Positions 22,751 through 35,123 are shown, counted from the stretch's first letter. The stretch: 64,000 bases of DNA from Diphasiastrum complanatum (GCA_029204225.1 CM055107.1:28049410-28113409), one strand, 5' to 3'. Numbers and translations: made by a program. The notes: generated by a model not told the origin, from the sequence alone.

Positions 22751-23627
22751 ATTTTTGTGGTTTGTGGACTGGCTGCTGTTTTGTGATGACGGAGCTTTCC
22801 CACGATCTGTGGAAAAGGTTTTTAATTCTTTGATCTCGCTACCTATCCAAGTTTCGGCATATACGAGCAGTCCAAACTACTCTCTGAAGAACAAAAGCAA
22901 AGCTACCTCAGATCAAAAGCAGCAATCATGACTAGTACTTCAACGATTTCCGGTCACCTATATTCACACTGAGGTATGGGTTTACCTCACATCGATTTTT
23001 ATTCTCATGTTTACTTGCTTTCAATTGGAATGTGGGTGCTTGACGTCCATACTTGTTTTCGCTCATTGAATGAATGATAGGATACTGAGAATGCATTGTG
23101 TAACTGTATGAGGACCTAATCATTTCAATAATTCCGCATTTGCCATGTCCCTATTGGGACCTAAATGATTGTGATCCTTTTCTTGAACAAGTAGACATTG
23201 GGATCAGGTCTATGCATATTTGTGGGTTTACCGGTAGTATGAACTCAGAATTACTTGCTTGCAATGAGAATGTTGTTTGCTTGAGTTCAGTAATTGCAAG
23301 TACCTAACTAGTGAATGGATTTTCGTAGAGTATGGGTCGATTGTGCATTATAGTTTTTAGCACAAATTCAAATTCAGTCTGAAATCGTAATATTTTATAA
23401 ACAGATGCGGCATGGCTAATTAGAACGATGATTGCCTATTTCCAACTTGTTTAGGGAAAGTGTTAAGTAAATAAATTTTGTTTCGTACTGATTTAGAATG
23501 TGTTGTATGGAGAGAATTGTAGGTTGGGTAATTTATATTTTGTTGAGTTAGATTTATTAAACGGCTATAAGGAATCATCAAGTTTTTTGAAGTGTTTCTT
23601 ACGGTTTTTGTCATTATGAAGTGTATT

Positions 23628-23790
23628 AATTGGACCCGACCTCTATGAAACATCAGAGCGGGCTGTCCACCATCCGCGGTTGAAATACACTGCCTTGGTT
23701 AAAGCATCACACTAGTCACACCCGCCGTCGGTACTGTCTAGCGAAATACCTAGACCCGACGGTCGGCGAAAATAGCACCCCTTAGCAAAC
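23628..23790. repeat. Dispersed repeat, related to 29215-29370
   Basis: TTAATTGGACCCGACCTCTATGAAACATCAGAGCGGG here corresponds to a diverged copy at 29215, and both continue through CTAGCGAAATACCTAGACCC. It is noncoding and probably part of an LTR element. I could not define its ends. The flanks at 22751-23627 and 23791-24150 hold nothing I recognise. Confidence 0.6.
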
Positions 23791-24149
23791 AAAGCAGTGC
23801 GTATAACTTGCACCCCACGAGCACATCATAGACAGTAAATCGGTTTCTAGCCCATGTAAGATCTTTACCAACTGTAAGCCGAATTCACTGGGGAAAGAGA
23901 TGTTAGCAATCAGAAGTTTTTGCGGAACCATAATTCTAGGAAGCTAGTGAATCATTGCACCAAAAGTACTAGCACCCCCTCCTTGCAACCGTATCCCTGA
24001 GAGCCTGGAAAACTCTCATCGGTTGGGGAGCACGGGGTAACAGAGGAAGCTCCCAGGATTGGATGTGGCAGGACCTTCGTTACTCACGTAGGGCATAGCC
24101 ACCATCAGTAGTGGTGTCCCTTGACTTTTTTAGGACGTTTTGGCTGGAC

Positions 24150-25915
24150 CAATCCCCTGCCAAAAATGGCCCTAACAGTCCATAAGCACTTGACTGAAGA
24201 AAGTTCTCACCTCACGATCCAAAGCTATTTCTTGTATAGAATAGAGGATAACAAGCAGTCCTAAGAAAGGATCTCACATGATGAAAATTAATAAGCATAA
24301 GATCAAATAGGCCTCCAAGGCATGAGATTTCATGACTCACTCACAAGAATCAATTCCTCAACAATACAAAGAAATTACAAACTCTAAGACCATACTCAAT
24401 GCACTATTGCAAGAAACCTTCTATCTCTCAATAAGATTAGATGAAACTCTCAATGAACATGGCATCACATCATCAAAACTATCAAATCAAACTTATCAAT
24501 TCCAACTATCAAATCCAACTATCAACTCATTATCACATTATTATCCAACTATCAACATTATCTCACTCTATTGCAACACTCAACATCAAACTACATTGGC
24601 CTCTCAACTCTCATCATACACAACAACCATAATTGCATGCTAGCATTCATAACATCATAAGGAAACTAACCACAAAGACACCAACACAAGACAAGCAAGC
24701 ACTTGAACATCCAACTCTCAAAACTTTCCATCTATCCACATCATCTCATTATGACTTTCAACTTTCAACTATCTCAATCCTTAACTATCACATCAAACTC
24801 AATCACTCCAACTATCACCATCAACTCACTATCACATCATTGGCCAACTATACTCCACTCTCAAATTATCAACTCACAAATGCACTAACATTTGAAATAC
24901 AAGAAGTTGGCTCCTTCTTATAGGAAATTCCAATGCATCCCCTTCACAATGCCATCTTGCCATTCTTCATGCCCTTCAAGCCCTCTTTGCCATTTGTCCC
25001 CAACCCATTTGATAGTACACCTAGTGGCCTCCATAAGAGAGTGGGGGAGTAGTGCATTCAAGGCTCTCTTCCAAAACTAGCCAAGATGTCATTTTTGTGA
25101 AAGGCTAGGGAGGTCATTCAGCCTCCAAGGTGGTTTGGCATTTATTATTCAAATTTTAGGTGAGGCCCTTTTTCAACCCCTATTTTTAGTAGGCGGCCTT
25201 CGTTTTTCTTAGGGCACCTGTGTTTTCGGCCTTTCTTAAGGGTCGTGCGCCTACTGCTCATTTGTCTGGGTTTTTGGCATGTTGGGTAACCACTTGGCCC
25301 GCACATTTTGTTAATTGCCCGTAAATTGCCCAAACTTTGCCTTTAGGGTTTCTGTGACTCCTTGACACTAAATCCATATTTCTCGGTCCTGTTTTTACCC
25401 AAAACTTTTCTTTCTCGGTTTTTTATTCTGTGGTTGACTTTTTCGGCATTCATGACTAGGGCTCCCACGACACCACGGTTTCCCTTAAAAATACATTCAG
25501 TGATTATATATTAGTAAAAATGGACTCAATAAATGGTGAGATTTTAGCACGGTCATATCGGCTATTTTTTTTACAACTGGCCATTTTTTTTGAAAAGCCG
25601 TAACATATTTACCGGCCATTTCTAAGACCGCTCTAGCCTCATCCAGGGCGGGCTGGGACCTAATTCTAGGTGGACCGGCACTTTTGGCTTGGTCTTACAA
25701 AACTTGACCACAAAATATTTTCGACGTTTTTTTGAAAAGTCAAGTTCTTACTTTTAAACTGTCTAACCACTTTAGGAACGGGCTGGGACCCAAATCTACG
25801 GCAAATTTGTGCCGATTTTTCTCTAATAACCGGGTTTTACATGCCGGTTTTTCCAGTTTTGTGAATTTAAACTTCAATATTAGCTCGATTTTTCGTGCAA
25901 AAATATCAGCTAACA
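24150..25915 (-). repeat. Long LTR-like repeat (gypsy-type family 2, copy C)
   Basis: On the minus strand it starts TGTTAGCTGATATTTTTGCAC at 25915 and matches copies A and B down to about 25080 (GGGCTGGGACC, GTTACCCAACATGCC, and the segment ending GACATCTTGGCT). Beyond that only this copy continues, with a TATAAGAAGG box at about 24920 on the minus strand. A 24320-24850 stretch of repeated AACTATCA/TCAACTATC words follows. The inner end is not fixed and no canonical primer binding site follows, so the length is an estimate. Confidence 0.5.
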
Positions 25916-26664
25916 GAGGTATAATTTTTTCAATATCGAATCGACGCGCCCTTGTAGTTATTGATTGGTTTATCTTCCCAACGTGCGTGCTGATTCGATA
26001 TTCAATCAAAAAAATTTGATATCAGTTCGACGCGCGCTTGTTTCCGTTGTAGATTGTATTCTTACATCCTGCGCGTTGATCCGATATCTCATGATGTTCA
26101 AATTTAAATTCTGCAGTCCTCCCAGCAGGTTGATTCTGTCAGTTGTGGTTGGTATATCGTATGCAATGCCAAACACTTTTTTTATTGGCTTGCATTACAA
26201 GATGGACTTCCAAATCTGGAAGAGGTAATATTCGATTAATTACTTTTAATTGTGTTTTTGTTTTTTTCATATACAAACTCCTATTAATTGTGTTTATGTT
26301 TTTTTCATATACAAACTAACTGATCTTTGATTAATTACATTTAACTGTGTTTATGTTTTTTTTCAGTTTAAATGCCCGAAGGTCTCCCCAATGGAGATAA
26401 TGCACTTCAGGCAGGAGACCATAAAGCTTGTGATCGAAAATTCATATCCAGTTGCAGTGGCTGAGTGTTGTCCACCCAAGCTACTTCCAACTGGAGAAAT
26501 GGATTTAGAGATCATAGATAGTTGATTCTGTTTAAATATTCGTCTCACTTGATGTGGATGAGACACATGTACAGAAAATTTTAATAGAATTATACTTACA
26601 GTTTTTCTATGGTTGTTCTTACTTGTTATTTTTCCTCTTATCAATTCAGGTTATGATTCATTCA

Positions 26665-26945
26665 TCTTCAATTTCTACTATTTTTCGACATGTTTGTTTT
26701 TCATTGCCTTGGTCTGCCTTGCCTGTACCATGGTCCTTTTTGGATAAGTTCAAAATGATGATCTGATCGAACCTTTGCTACAACCAATCCAAACATGTGA
26801 CATTAGTTCACTTAGATTTGTTGCAGCAAAGCTTTGATCAGATCATCATTTGAACATATCCAAATATGCCAAGACAAGGACAATACAGACCAAGGCAATG
26901 AAGACCAAAAATACAACCGATATATACGAGACTTCAACAAGGGCA
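26665..26945. repeat. Imperfect inverted repeat (foldback)
   Basis: The arms 26665-26783 and 26815-26945 are reverse complements with scattered mismatches; the best-matched part is TTCATTGCCTTGGTCTG near the outer side and GATGATCTGATC near the loop. The loop is about 30 bp. It resembles a small foldback or MITE-like element. A separate pair of direct repeats flanks it: GGTCTCCCCAATGGAGATAA at 26381 and GATCTCCCCAATGGAGATAG at 26983. Confidence 0.7.
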
Positions 26946-27201
26946 AGCGTCGATTGTAGTGATCACTGGAGTTCAAGTGACTGAAGATCTCCCCAATGGA
27001 GATAGTGCATTTCCTATAGGAGACAATGAATCTTGCCATAAAAAACTCATATTATTCAGTTGCAATTACATTGTGTTTTGCACCACGGAAATGGAGATGA
27101 TAGAAATGAAAGAGCCTCATAGAAAAAGTGGTTCATATATTTTCTAAAATGATGTATACAAAAAATTGTATTACATAATACAAAATTCCATAGTTCATAG
27201 T

Positions 27202-28537
27202 CTATGGATTTTCAATTTCGATGGATGTTCCAATGTCTTTGCATTTTATATGCTCTTCCTGCCTTACTCTTACCTGCACAAGAGAAATTGTTTTAGTTAT
27301 ATATTTTATGAAACTGATTCACTTAGAAATAGAAAAAAAAGAAATATTTTTATATGGCATAATGTACCTTTACACCATTCAATCGAAATTGATAGTACTG
27401 AGGTAGATCGAATTGCAACATGTCTAGTCTGATCGAATGTGATTGAGACACCAATCTTCCTCGACCTCAACCATTGCAAGAATGTTGTCATTTCTTTTCA
27501 TTGTTATCTAAAGTTGCTCTTGAGGGTTTATACCAAAATCTTGATCAAGTGGCTTCCAAACATTGTTGCATTTAATCCATCTTATATAATACAGCAGCAA
27601 AGTGAGCATTTGTTTTTCGATGTGAAATCTAAATGTCATGGATGAGTAACATACTCTGCACTCAACTTGCTAATTTTGTTTTGTATCCCAACCATCATCC
27701 AACAACTCGGTGATTATATTAGCACTCAAGTCCTTACAAATAAACATTGTTTTCGTTCTCCAAACATTGCATTTGGAAAAAAAATCAACAAAAATAGTAA
27801 AAGGTAGATACCAACTTAATCTATTATTCTTTGATCCAGTGCTACATTTTAATATACTCTGAATATCAATACATAGCCTAGATCGAAAACTTTCTGAAAT
27901 TGCTGCATCAGGAGAAATCCATTCCTCACTCAAAATATCTGGTAGAGGATATGGCTCTAATCTACCAACTAAACCATTTTTATCAGGAAAATAGGTGTGA
28001 TCATAAAAAAAACTCCCGACTCTAAAAGTGATTTTGGAGAACGACCTTTATATTGTAAAATACCGATATCTGAATGTATGACATCAATTATTCCTACAAT
28101 CGATTGAACTGATTGCCATTCAAAAAAATTTGATGGATACAAATCTGCAAAACCAACAAAAACATCTCAAGAAAAATATAATTTATAGAAAATGCTAAAT
28201 CTAAAGAAATTGAATCTGAAAACTTACAATTGCATTTCCTTCTATCATTTGGATTCAGATCATGAATGTTGAGCTCATTGTGAAGATAAGCATGTTGAAC
28301 TAAAACTTCCGTGATAGATTGACCGGCAGGTGATACTTTAAAATCCATTATCCTGCCTTTCCAAGAGCTTCTATATATGTTATATGATCTTTTTCTTTTT
28401 CGGAATGAGCTTTTTGCAAAGGGATGCATCAAGGTCCATTGATATTTTTGATATATTCTTGGTATCCATTGATCTTCTGCATTTTTTTCATTGCAAATAT
28501 TGATTGCATCAATCTTGGTCTCCGATTATGTGTAGCC
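27202..28537 (-). pseudogene. Unrecognised spliced gene, degraded (copy 1)
   Basis: I do not recognise this family. On the minus strand a first exon from about 28537 (MATHNRRPR) reads, after a one-base shift, through KSSFRKRKRSYNIYRSSWKG and HNELNIHDLNPNDRRKC to a GTAAGT donor near 28228. After an intron ending TTTTGCAG (near 28149) comes a long exon (FFEWQSVQSIVGII, YKGRSPKSLLESG, EEWISPDAAISESF, LSWYLPFTIFVDFF, ITELLDDGWD). It ends VKG-type at 27368. A 94-bp intron (27367-27274) leads to a last exon of 24 codons (27273-27202). Damage includes a lost T in a T-run near 28003 and a CAG-to-TAG stop near 27672. About 420 residues in total. The second copy at 51592-52441 has independent breaks, so the shared reading frame looks like real former coding sequence. 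No membrane segment or catalytic motif is evident; it could be host, transposon or virus derived. Confidence 0.55.
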
Positions 28538-28539
28538 AT

Positions 28540-30390
28540 TAGTCAAAAATACGAGTACGCAAGCTAAGATCGGAGAGAATGTAGAGATTGCGAGGTAAAC
28601 CTAAGAATGACAAGAATATAAGAGATAGAATGAAGAAAATGAGAGGTATACCTATGAATGACAAGAAGTTCCTTGACTACAAGGATTAGTTAACCATAGT
28701 TTATGACTATTGACATCAAATCAACCTCGAGTGAACAATGACGGGCATCATAAGAGTATTCGCGCAGTAACTGTGGTCCAATCACAATTGTTTGTTTTGC
28801 CCGGCGGGATGTTTGAAAATCACGAAAATTTGGCCGAAAAAGTTAAATACAATTTTCGTCCGTCAACCACTGTTACAGTTCATCACAGATGGACACCATT
28901 CATTGGGACACATAAGCGTTGAAAGCGTGCGAAGTCAAAAACAGCATCTTGACAAAGGGCCCATTTTGAGTTCTAATATCCCCTAATGTTTGATAGTATG
29001 CATCAATATTATAAAACCAGAGTGTTTACATTTTTGGAGCAAGTAAACCAATTGTATATTGTGGTTTGGTAGCATAAGCAAACATCTTCTTCATAGTATC
29101 GTGCATTTGGTTGTTATGAGGTTGGTCGGTCTATAAGCTAGTTGGCATATTGCATTCTTGATAATTGTGGAAATCGTCAAGTTGGAATCGTTTGTTCATT
29201 TACTATTTGGAGACTATGTTAACTGGGCCCGACATCTGTGAAACACCAGAGCGGGAAGTCCGCCAGATACAGCTAGAATAGTTGTCTTGGCTAAGTCGCA
29301 ACATAGGCATACCATTTTCGGTAATGTCTAGCAAAATATCTAGACCCAGAATCTAGGAAACGCTACCCTCTTGTGAACATGATGGTATGCATAATGTACT
29401 CACCATTTTTCCACTTGACCTGTCCAGTTTTTAAATCGATATTGTTAGCAACTTAAAGTATCTTGCCAGTTGCTACCACATATTCCATTCGATTTTGACC
29501 AAGATAGGTTTGGGGAACCACAAGTCATACTGGAAAAACGTACCATCGCATCTCAAAGTTGATGTAACCATGGGCCTTTAGAGCTACAACAACTATCAAT
29601 TTTTTATAGCATCTTATTTTATGCATTCAAGTAGCATGTTGCTAGGTGACTATCAGGCATCTTATGGGGTATGTTAACGACTTTGTCACCTATAGTATCA
29701 CACGGATTTAGTACGATGGCATAGGCAATGATTAGGGCAAAGTCGTCCTCCTCATTGTAGAAAGGCAAAAAAGTCATGGAATGTCATACTCATATTAGAG
29801 CGAAAGGTATACTTTGTCTTTGTAATATAAACTATCGTAAGTGTGACTCTCCAAGTTATGACCTAAAACCAAATAGTGAGATATTTTGTTAGGCTATGGG
29901 TAGCTAAGGACTTTACTAAGCTTGAAGTATGATTACTAGACTCAGTACATTGTACCGAATGCCCATCCTACGTCAAAGTACTTAGCCGCAAGTAGTAACC
30001 TTCACTATTATCACATTTTAGGAAGTTATCGGGTGGATTACCCTACAACCCACGTACAACTGACAAATTTGTCAAACCTAGTAGAATGCATGACTAGAGG
30101 GCTAGTGGGGTCTATAATTAGTGAGATGTGTTCTACTAGTCAAACCGACCTCTTAGTCTAGGATAACCATTACCAGTATCTCCAGACAGTTAGATTGTAA
30201 AGGATTTTTGTTATACAAAATAACCTGGGTATTTAGTTCACGATCTGCCAAACAACTTGCTCACTAAGGAAATGCCTACACGTCATGGATAGTGTGACCA
30301 GGTCCGCTAGACCCCAGAGTGTCAATTCAACACTACCGTGAGTATATGGAAGATAATTTGGGAGGGTAAGCCTAGTACTATACCAAAGGG
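28540..30390. other. No gene seen; contains a diverged dispersed repeat
   Basis: 29215-29370 is the relative of 23628-23790. Around 28580-28665 a GAGGTAAACCTAAGAATGAC motif is repeated with changes. The rest has stops in all frames and no recognisable domain. From about 30395 the sequence matches 58740-58850 (see the duplication entry). Confidence 0.45.
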
Positions 30391-30776
30391 CGAGTACCAC
30401 AGAATACCCAAGGCTACACAGTAGGTAGCATGGACGAGATTATGAATTTAAAATTATAGCTAGGATACTCTATCATAACAATGACATGGCGGATGTTTAG
30501 GCCAGGTTGATAGAAACAGAACTTATCCTCTTCTTACCATACTTTTGGAAGCCTAGAAACTTCCATTAGCAAAGAGAGCACGAAGAATATCATTGCTTTT
30601 ATTAAAAATGATGGAGAAACCCATGATCAGACAAGAAGATTAAAGTATATTTATTATAATACCGTAGAACGGTCAAAATGAATTAAGCTACCCAATAGCT
30701 AAGTAAAACTTAGAACAGTAAGCTAATTACTTATAACCAACAGCCCGATGTAAATCAGTAGCTAAATGAGTAAGCT

Positions 30777-32130
30777 AATTACTCAAACCAACTGCCTGAT
30801 GTAAATCACTAACTAAAATAGATCCAGTAATAGGTAATGCAGGAAGCTTTGAAGCAGCTGCTCCTGCAAACTGAGCCCATCGAAGAATTGAAACTACCTG
30901 TGAACGTTGTAATGCTATAGAAATACACTGACGGTAGAAAGAAACAATGACGGAAGGTAAGGTATTGCTTTGTCCTTGGCGTTTCACCATAAGCTCCGCA
31001 CATAAAGATAAAAAATTATTAAATTTCTTGTGAAAACAACCATATGTTTCCAAGGCAAAGAAAATGAAATCTTCACCGGGCGCACAATCATTATAATCTC
31101 ATTCCTTTTCTTGAGCTGCGTGAGACATAGCGGCCCCTTGCGTGGTAGAAGAATGACGAAGGAGGTCCTGACGAGAGGGATCAGCAATCACAACATCTCC
31201 TAGAGTACGAACTCCATCACGCGAGAGAACAAGGTCAACTCGTCAACCCTAAACCCTAAACCGTGAAGGCCCTGGTAAAATGAGTGTCTATTCCTGAACA
31301 ACATGAAAGCCACTATCATGAGCAATAGCAGCAAGGGCATCACGAATGGATTTATGTGAAACAATATGTTCTCCACCTGAGGGGCATCGTATAAGATGAG
31401 TACCCAAGGAATCCAACACATGCCCACATGAACATTTAGAGATACCAATTAACATTGGATGTGGAAGTCCTAATCTGGTTCGAAGGGCAGTTATAAACAA
31501 GTCATTGTTGAGTCACAATAGTGGAAGAATTGGACGTGCAACCAGCCAGGCCCCTGCACCTGGACCATCACAAGAAAGAAGACGAGCTCGAACTGCATCA
31601 AAAGGTGAATCTTTGATAAGTTGACCGAAGGAATAAGAGTGAAGATGCTCCATAATAATAGTCTTTTGAAAAACCCATTGAAGATTTGTCACCAAAGATT
31701 CGAAGGGAGGCACTAAAGGCTGTACAAGTGGTGGAAGTAAATCTCGAGCAATGCGTAGAGCTTGTTGAAAAGTAAAATTGCCAATCTCCACATGAGCCAC
31801 CGTATCAAGAAGACGAGGCTGGTTACCCTGCGGAAACCTGAAGACTAGTGCATAGGCAACAAGAGCCCAACTTCCGAGAAAAGCAGTTGGTGCAATGCAA
31901 GCAGTAGATACTAGGCCAACACCACCAGAGGAGGCAGGAAGAGAAATTTGCAGCTTAGAAAACTGACCTTCACAAGTGTCAAAGGTTCCTGGCACCAAAA
32001 GGCGACCAAATACGCCCAATAAAGTATCATCAAAATCCCGAAGTAAGGATATTATAACAAGTGAAGGAGAAATACAACGAAGAAGATAGCTAGAATGTTG
32101 AGCAAAGCACTGAGTGAGAATTCCAAATGC
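30777..32130 (-). pseudogene. Non-LTR retroelement C-terminus with possible restriction-like endonuclease
   Basis: On the minus strand, 32130-31513 resembles the region after reverse transcriptase in a plant/metazoan group of non-LTR elements (AFGILTQCFAQHSSYLLRC; ISLPASSGGVGLVSTACIAP, where a GGLGL-type block is conserved). Then 31500-31288 gives a zinc-binding box (CSCGHVLDSLGTHLIRCPSG, C-x-C...H...C) followed by SHKSIRDALAAIAHDSGFHV. The next frame gives VDLVLSRDGVRTLGDVVIAD, the D...D spacing of a PD-(D/E)XK nuclease, and a C-terminal tail to 30777. Stops and frameshifts break it. The reverse transcriptase itself is not present; the element is joined to an LTR-leader-like repeat at about 32131. 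Confidence 0.5.
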
Positions 32131-32400
32131 AACTTGAGAATAAAGCACTCCTGCTAGGATGTAAATCCTAGCGCTTCGAACTTCCAAATCGATGTAGAGC
32201 TTGTCTCCCACCTATCCAAAACCGCATCTTAGTCGGGCTCTGATACCAATATAAATATCCAAAAGGATTACCCCTAAGATGAGGATAGGAGAACACAATA
32301 GAAGAGACTATGGAGCCAAACCGCCCAACCAAACCTAGATCAAACCTGATCTAGCCCCCAAGCCATGCCATGTGAAACAAGAGGAGAAGAGAGAAACTGG
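32131..32400 (-). repeat. Retroelement leader-like repeat, copy 1 (other copy 39170-39430)
   Basis: It shares ATTTGGAAGT/ACTTCCAAATCGATGTAGA, CGCATCTTAG-CGGGCTCTGATAC and CCCCTAAGATGAGGATAGGA with 39170-39430. The GGGCTCTGATACCA core is a minus-strand initiator-Met primer site (TGGTATCAGAGCCC), as next to an LTR. The first 25 residues of the non-LTR-like frame beyond it are translated from this repeat, not from a retroelement protein. Confidence 0.55.
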
Positions 32401-32401
32401 T

Positions 32402-32936
32402 AACCCCATGGATTTTGTTATCCGAGGGAACAAATGGGAATGCTTATAGCTAGAAGTTTAAATTGAGGGAAAGTTTGTTGGGTCAATTGTAAACTTTAGT
32501 TGTAGTCACATCGGTGTGAAGACGATTATAAGTCCACTTGTTGAGTTCTTGGGGACTAATGTCATTCGCTATAGGATCTAGTCATGTATGAGTCCAGTTC
32601 TTCATGGACATACGTAATATGAATATATACGTTATATGAATATATACGGTATACGGGTGGATCGATTTTACTGCATCACTCAAGTTCTCGTACCTTCCTC
32701 TTGTGGTGTTATCTTTCTCTTTGATTGAGTATTAATTATCTGATGATTATGCTTTGATGTAGAGGTTTTGTTTAGATCGCTGTAAATCTGCAGGTACAGA
32801 TTAAAAATAACTTTCAATATTGATGTTCAGGTGTTGTGATTTGTCTATATTGATGTTGGATTAGGTGCAATCTATGATAATATTGAGCAGTTATCGTTAC
32901 TTATCGTACATGGATGCATCCCTTGTAGCTTTGATC

Positions 32937-32940
<4 letters not shown>
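32402..32940 (+). repeat. Dispersed repeat, direct copy of 58871-59375
   Basis: It shares GAACAAATGGGAATGCTT, AGTTTGTTGGGTCAATTG, TATGAATATATACG and TTAGATCGCTGTAAATCTGC-like stretches with the left arm of the inverted repeat at 58940-59390, in the same order and orientation. It has no coding content. It lies immediately before a CT microsatellite and then the HSF duplication unit. Confidence 0.7.

Positions 32941-32988
<48 letters not shown>
32941..32988. repeat. (CT)n microsatellite
   Basis: 48 bp of uninterrupted CT dinucleotides. A shorter CT tract lies at 33411-33434, and its counterpart in the other duplication unit is at 60029-60046. Confidence 0.95.
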
Positions 32989-32992
<4 letters not shown>

Positions 32993-34463
32993 GAGCGAAG
33001 CGAAGATTACTTAAGCACACAACAATCCAGTCCTCTTGAACTTGATAGATTGGTTGCGGAGCAAGGAAAGAATTGTGATGAAGCAGCAGGGAAACAAGGG
33101 GGCGCAGCGAGCTACGAGGATTGAGCAGGAAAAAAGGGGGGGGCGGACCGAGCTATGAGGAGCTTCGATAAACGAGGAAGCCCTATCGCCATAGCACCTC
33201 TCTCTCTCTCTATCTCTCTAACCCCTCTCTATCTCAATCGAACTCTATGGATCCGTCGATGTTCCACTCTCTCGAAAATTCTTTCTGAAGTTTCGAAAAG
33301 CACACATTCTCTCTCTCAAATCCACATATTGGCCCTTCTATCCCACTTCAATTGCCCATCAAAGACGTTTTAGGGCACACGTGGCCGAATGAAAATGCAA
33401 GAATCAGTTTCTCTCTCTCTCTCTCTCTCTCTCTTAGAATTACTTATTCATGCACAAGAACATCCAAGTGACAAACGATTGTTTGCGTTCTTTCTAAAAT
33501 TTGTGTTTCAGATCAAGTATTGTCCTAGAAAGGATAATGTCACTCCGCATACTACGTCCAAGCTCGCGTCTAAATGTGAAATTCTCTTCTTGTGGAGGTC
33601 TGCAAGCTGCTCTGGCCGATGAACGAAACGTTCAAATCTGTCCTTAAAACTGTGAACTTTTTCAGAAGATCCTTCTTTAATGTAGGAATGAGAGCAAAAA
33701 TACGACGCTTTCCTCCCATTGGCACAGTCTGGAAATTGATTAGAGATACGCTTTCCTGCCAATGGCACAGTCCGGAAATTGATAAGAGATGATATACCAA
33801 CAAGCAAACATCTAACTACAGCTTTCAAACTTATATAAGAAGGAAAACCTCAGAATACCAGTAAGTGGAGATTGTGATAGGGTTCATCACCTCTCATTGA
33901 TGGAGAGTATATAAATGACACTAGCAACAGCAAGTATCAAAACACAGTTCACGAAACGCACGGTAAAAGAGAATAGTTTACCGTGTGTTAAAAGAGAAAA
34001 GTGTGGGATACCTTTTGCTGCAATACTTTTTGGTATACCTCTTGCTGTAATGGGAGGAATTGAACAAACTTGGTTTTATTGCCTCGTGTTGTGATGTTGC
34101 TGATTGACACTGGAGTAGATGGGATCTCAAAGCTCAGTCAGCCGAGGTTACGAGGAGTTTTCTGCAATGCATCAGCATCAATCAGCTTCTAGCCTCCTCA
34201 GAAATCTTTGCAGTTCAATTTGAATCTTTTGAATAAAGAATTACTCGAAACTAATCTGCAAGGCTGGTTTGAAATCCTAGGGCATGTATTTTATCTTCAT
34301 CGCTCAAGCTGCAATCAAATGCAACAAACAGCAAAATAAAATTGACTTCTTTTCAACAAGCATCTTTGTGTCAGGTTCTACTTCAAAAGTCTACTCAGAA
34401 AACAAATTCCGCTCAGGGTCTAGCGGAAGCAATGCTAAAGTGCACGTTCACAAAAAATTAGGA

Positions 34464-34790
34464 TTATTTGTAGAAAAAACATACAGAAAATTCCACACAT
34501 TTACAAACTGGTTCTCCATCTGAAAAACAAACGAGATAGAGGGACTGACCTATATGGACAATATATTCGGTGCCTTCCGGAGAAAACCTGATGAGTTGTA
34601 GCATGAGCTCTCCTAGAACTTCAAGCACACGGCAGTTTTGGCTGCTCAGAAGACTGAACAACCCCGGAGCACAGCACTACTAGAGAGAAAAAATTCTCAA
34701 AATCTAGTTTGTGCAAGCGAGATTGTAGCCATGACATTGAAACTCGTAGGAGCGATAAAAGAGATGCTGATTCATCAGATTCCCAGCAGA
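34464..34790 (-). other. Conserved block downstream of HSF copy A
   Basis: On the HSF sense strand this contains LRVSMSWLQSRLHKLDF, then a frameshift, then LQLIRFSPEGTEYIVHIGQ. The corresponding block behind copy C is open for 96 codons (61385-61095), and a diverged relative lies behind copy B (43850-44050). Conservation in all three suggests either a linked small gene or a constrained 3' untranslated region. I do not recognise the peptide. Confidence 0.35.
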
Positions 34791-35123
34791 ATCACTGAAG
34801 TATGTGCTACGCATTGTGCAAAAATTATTGAGCCCCGGAAAAAAATTTCCCAGGAGCTAGATTTTGCTTTACGAGAAAACACCTTGCTTCTTCTGTCTGC
34901 TTCTGTTAACTAGGCATCGAATGCATTTTGGTTCCAATACTATTTCTGTACTACAGATTATTATTTCCTAGGCAAACTGAAAATTAACTATTTGCTGAAC
35001 CAGGAGCTATACATTTCATCTGCTGGTAGGATATCAATGCTGGGCCGGTGGTTCAGCACAGCGTCTTCGCTGTCCCTGAGGTCATCTGCGCTTCCTTTCT
35101 CCACAAATGTACTTGTAGAAGAA

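Noticed and set aside
22321-22931. Overlapping Cys/Pro/Leu-rich open frames of 89-121 codons
   Set aside because: They are open in several frames at once over a CTGCC-rich simple repeat, which is what biased composition gives; no domain or conserved spacing.
30230-30310. Possible copia C-terminal tail (LPNNLLTKEMPTRH)
   Set aside because: Only a few residues resemble the DxLTKxLP end of copia polyproteins, and no RNase H lies upstream.
33155-33622. Ser/Leu-rich frames with SLSLSL runs
   Set aside because: Translation of CT microsatellites.
34284-34523. A 79-codon plus-strand frame identical to one at 60915-61154
   Set aside because: The identity follows from the recent DNA duplication. It lies opposite the HSF downstream block, and the diverged copy B does not preserve it.
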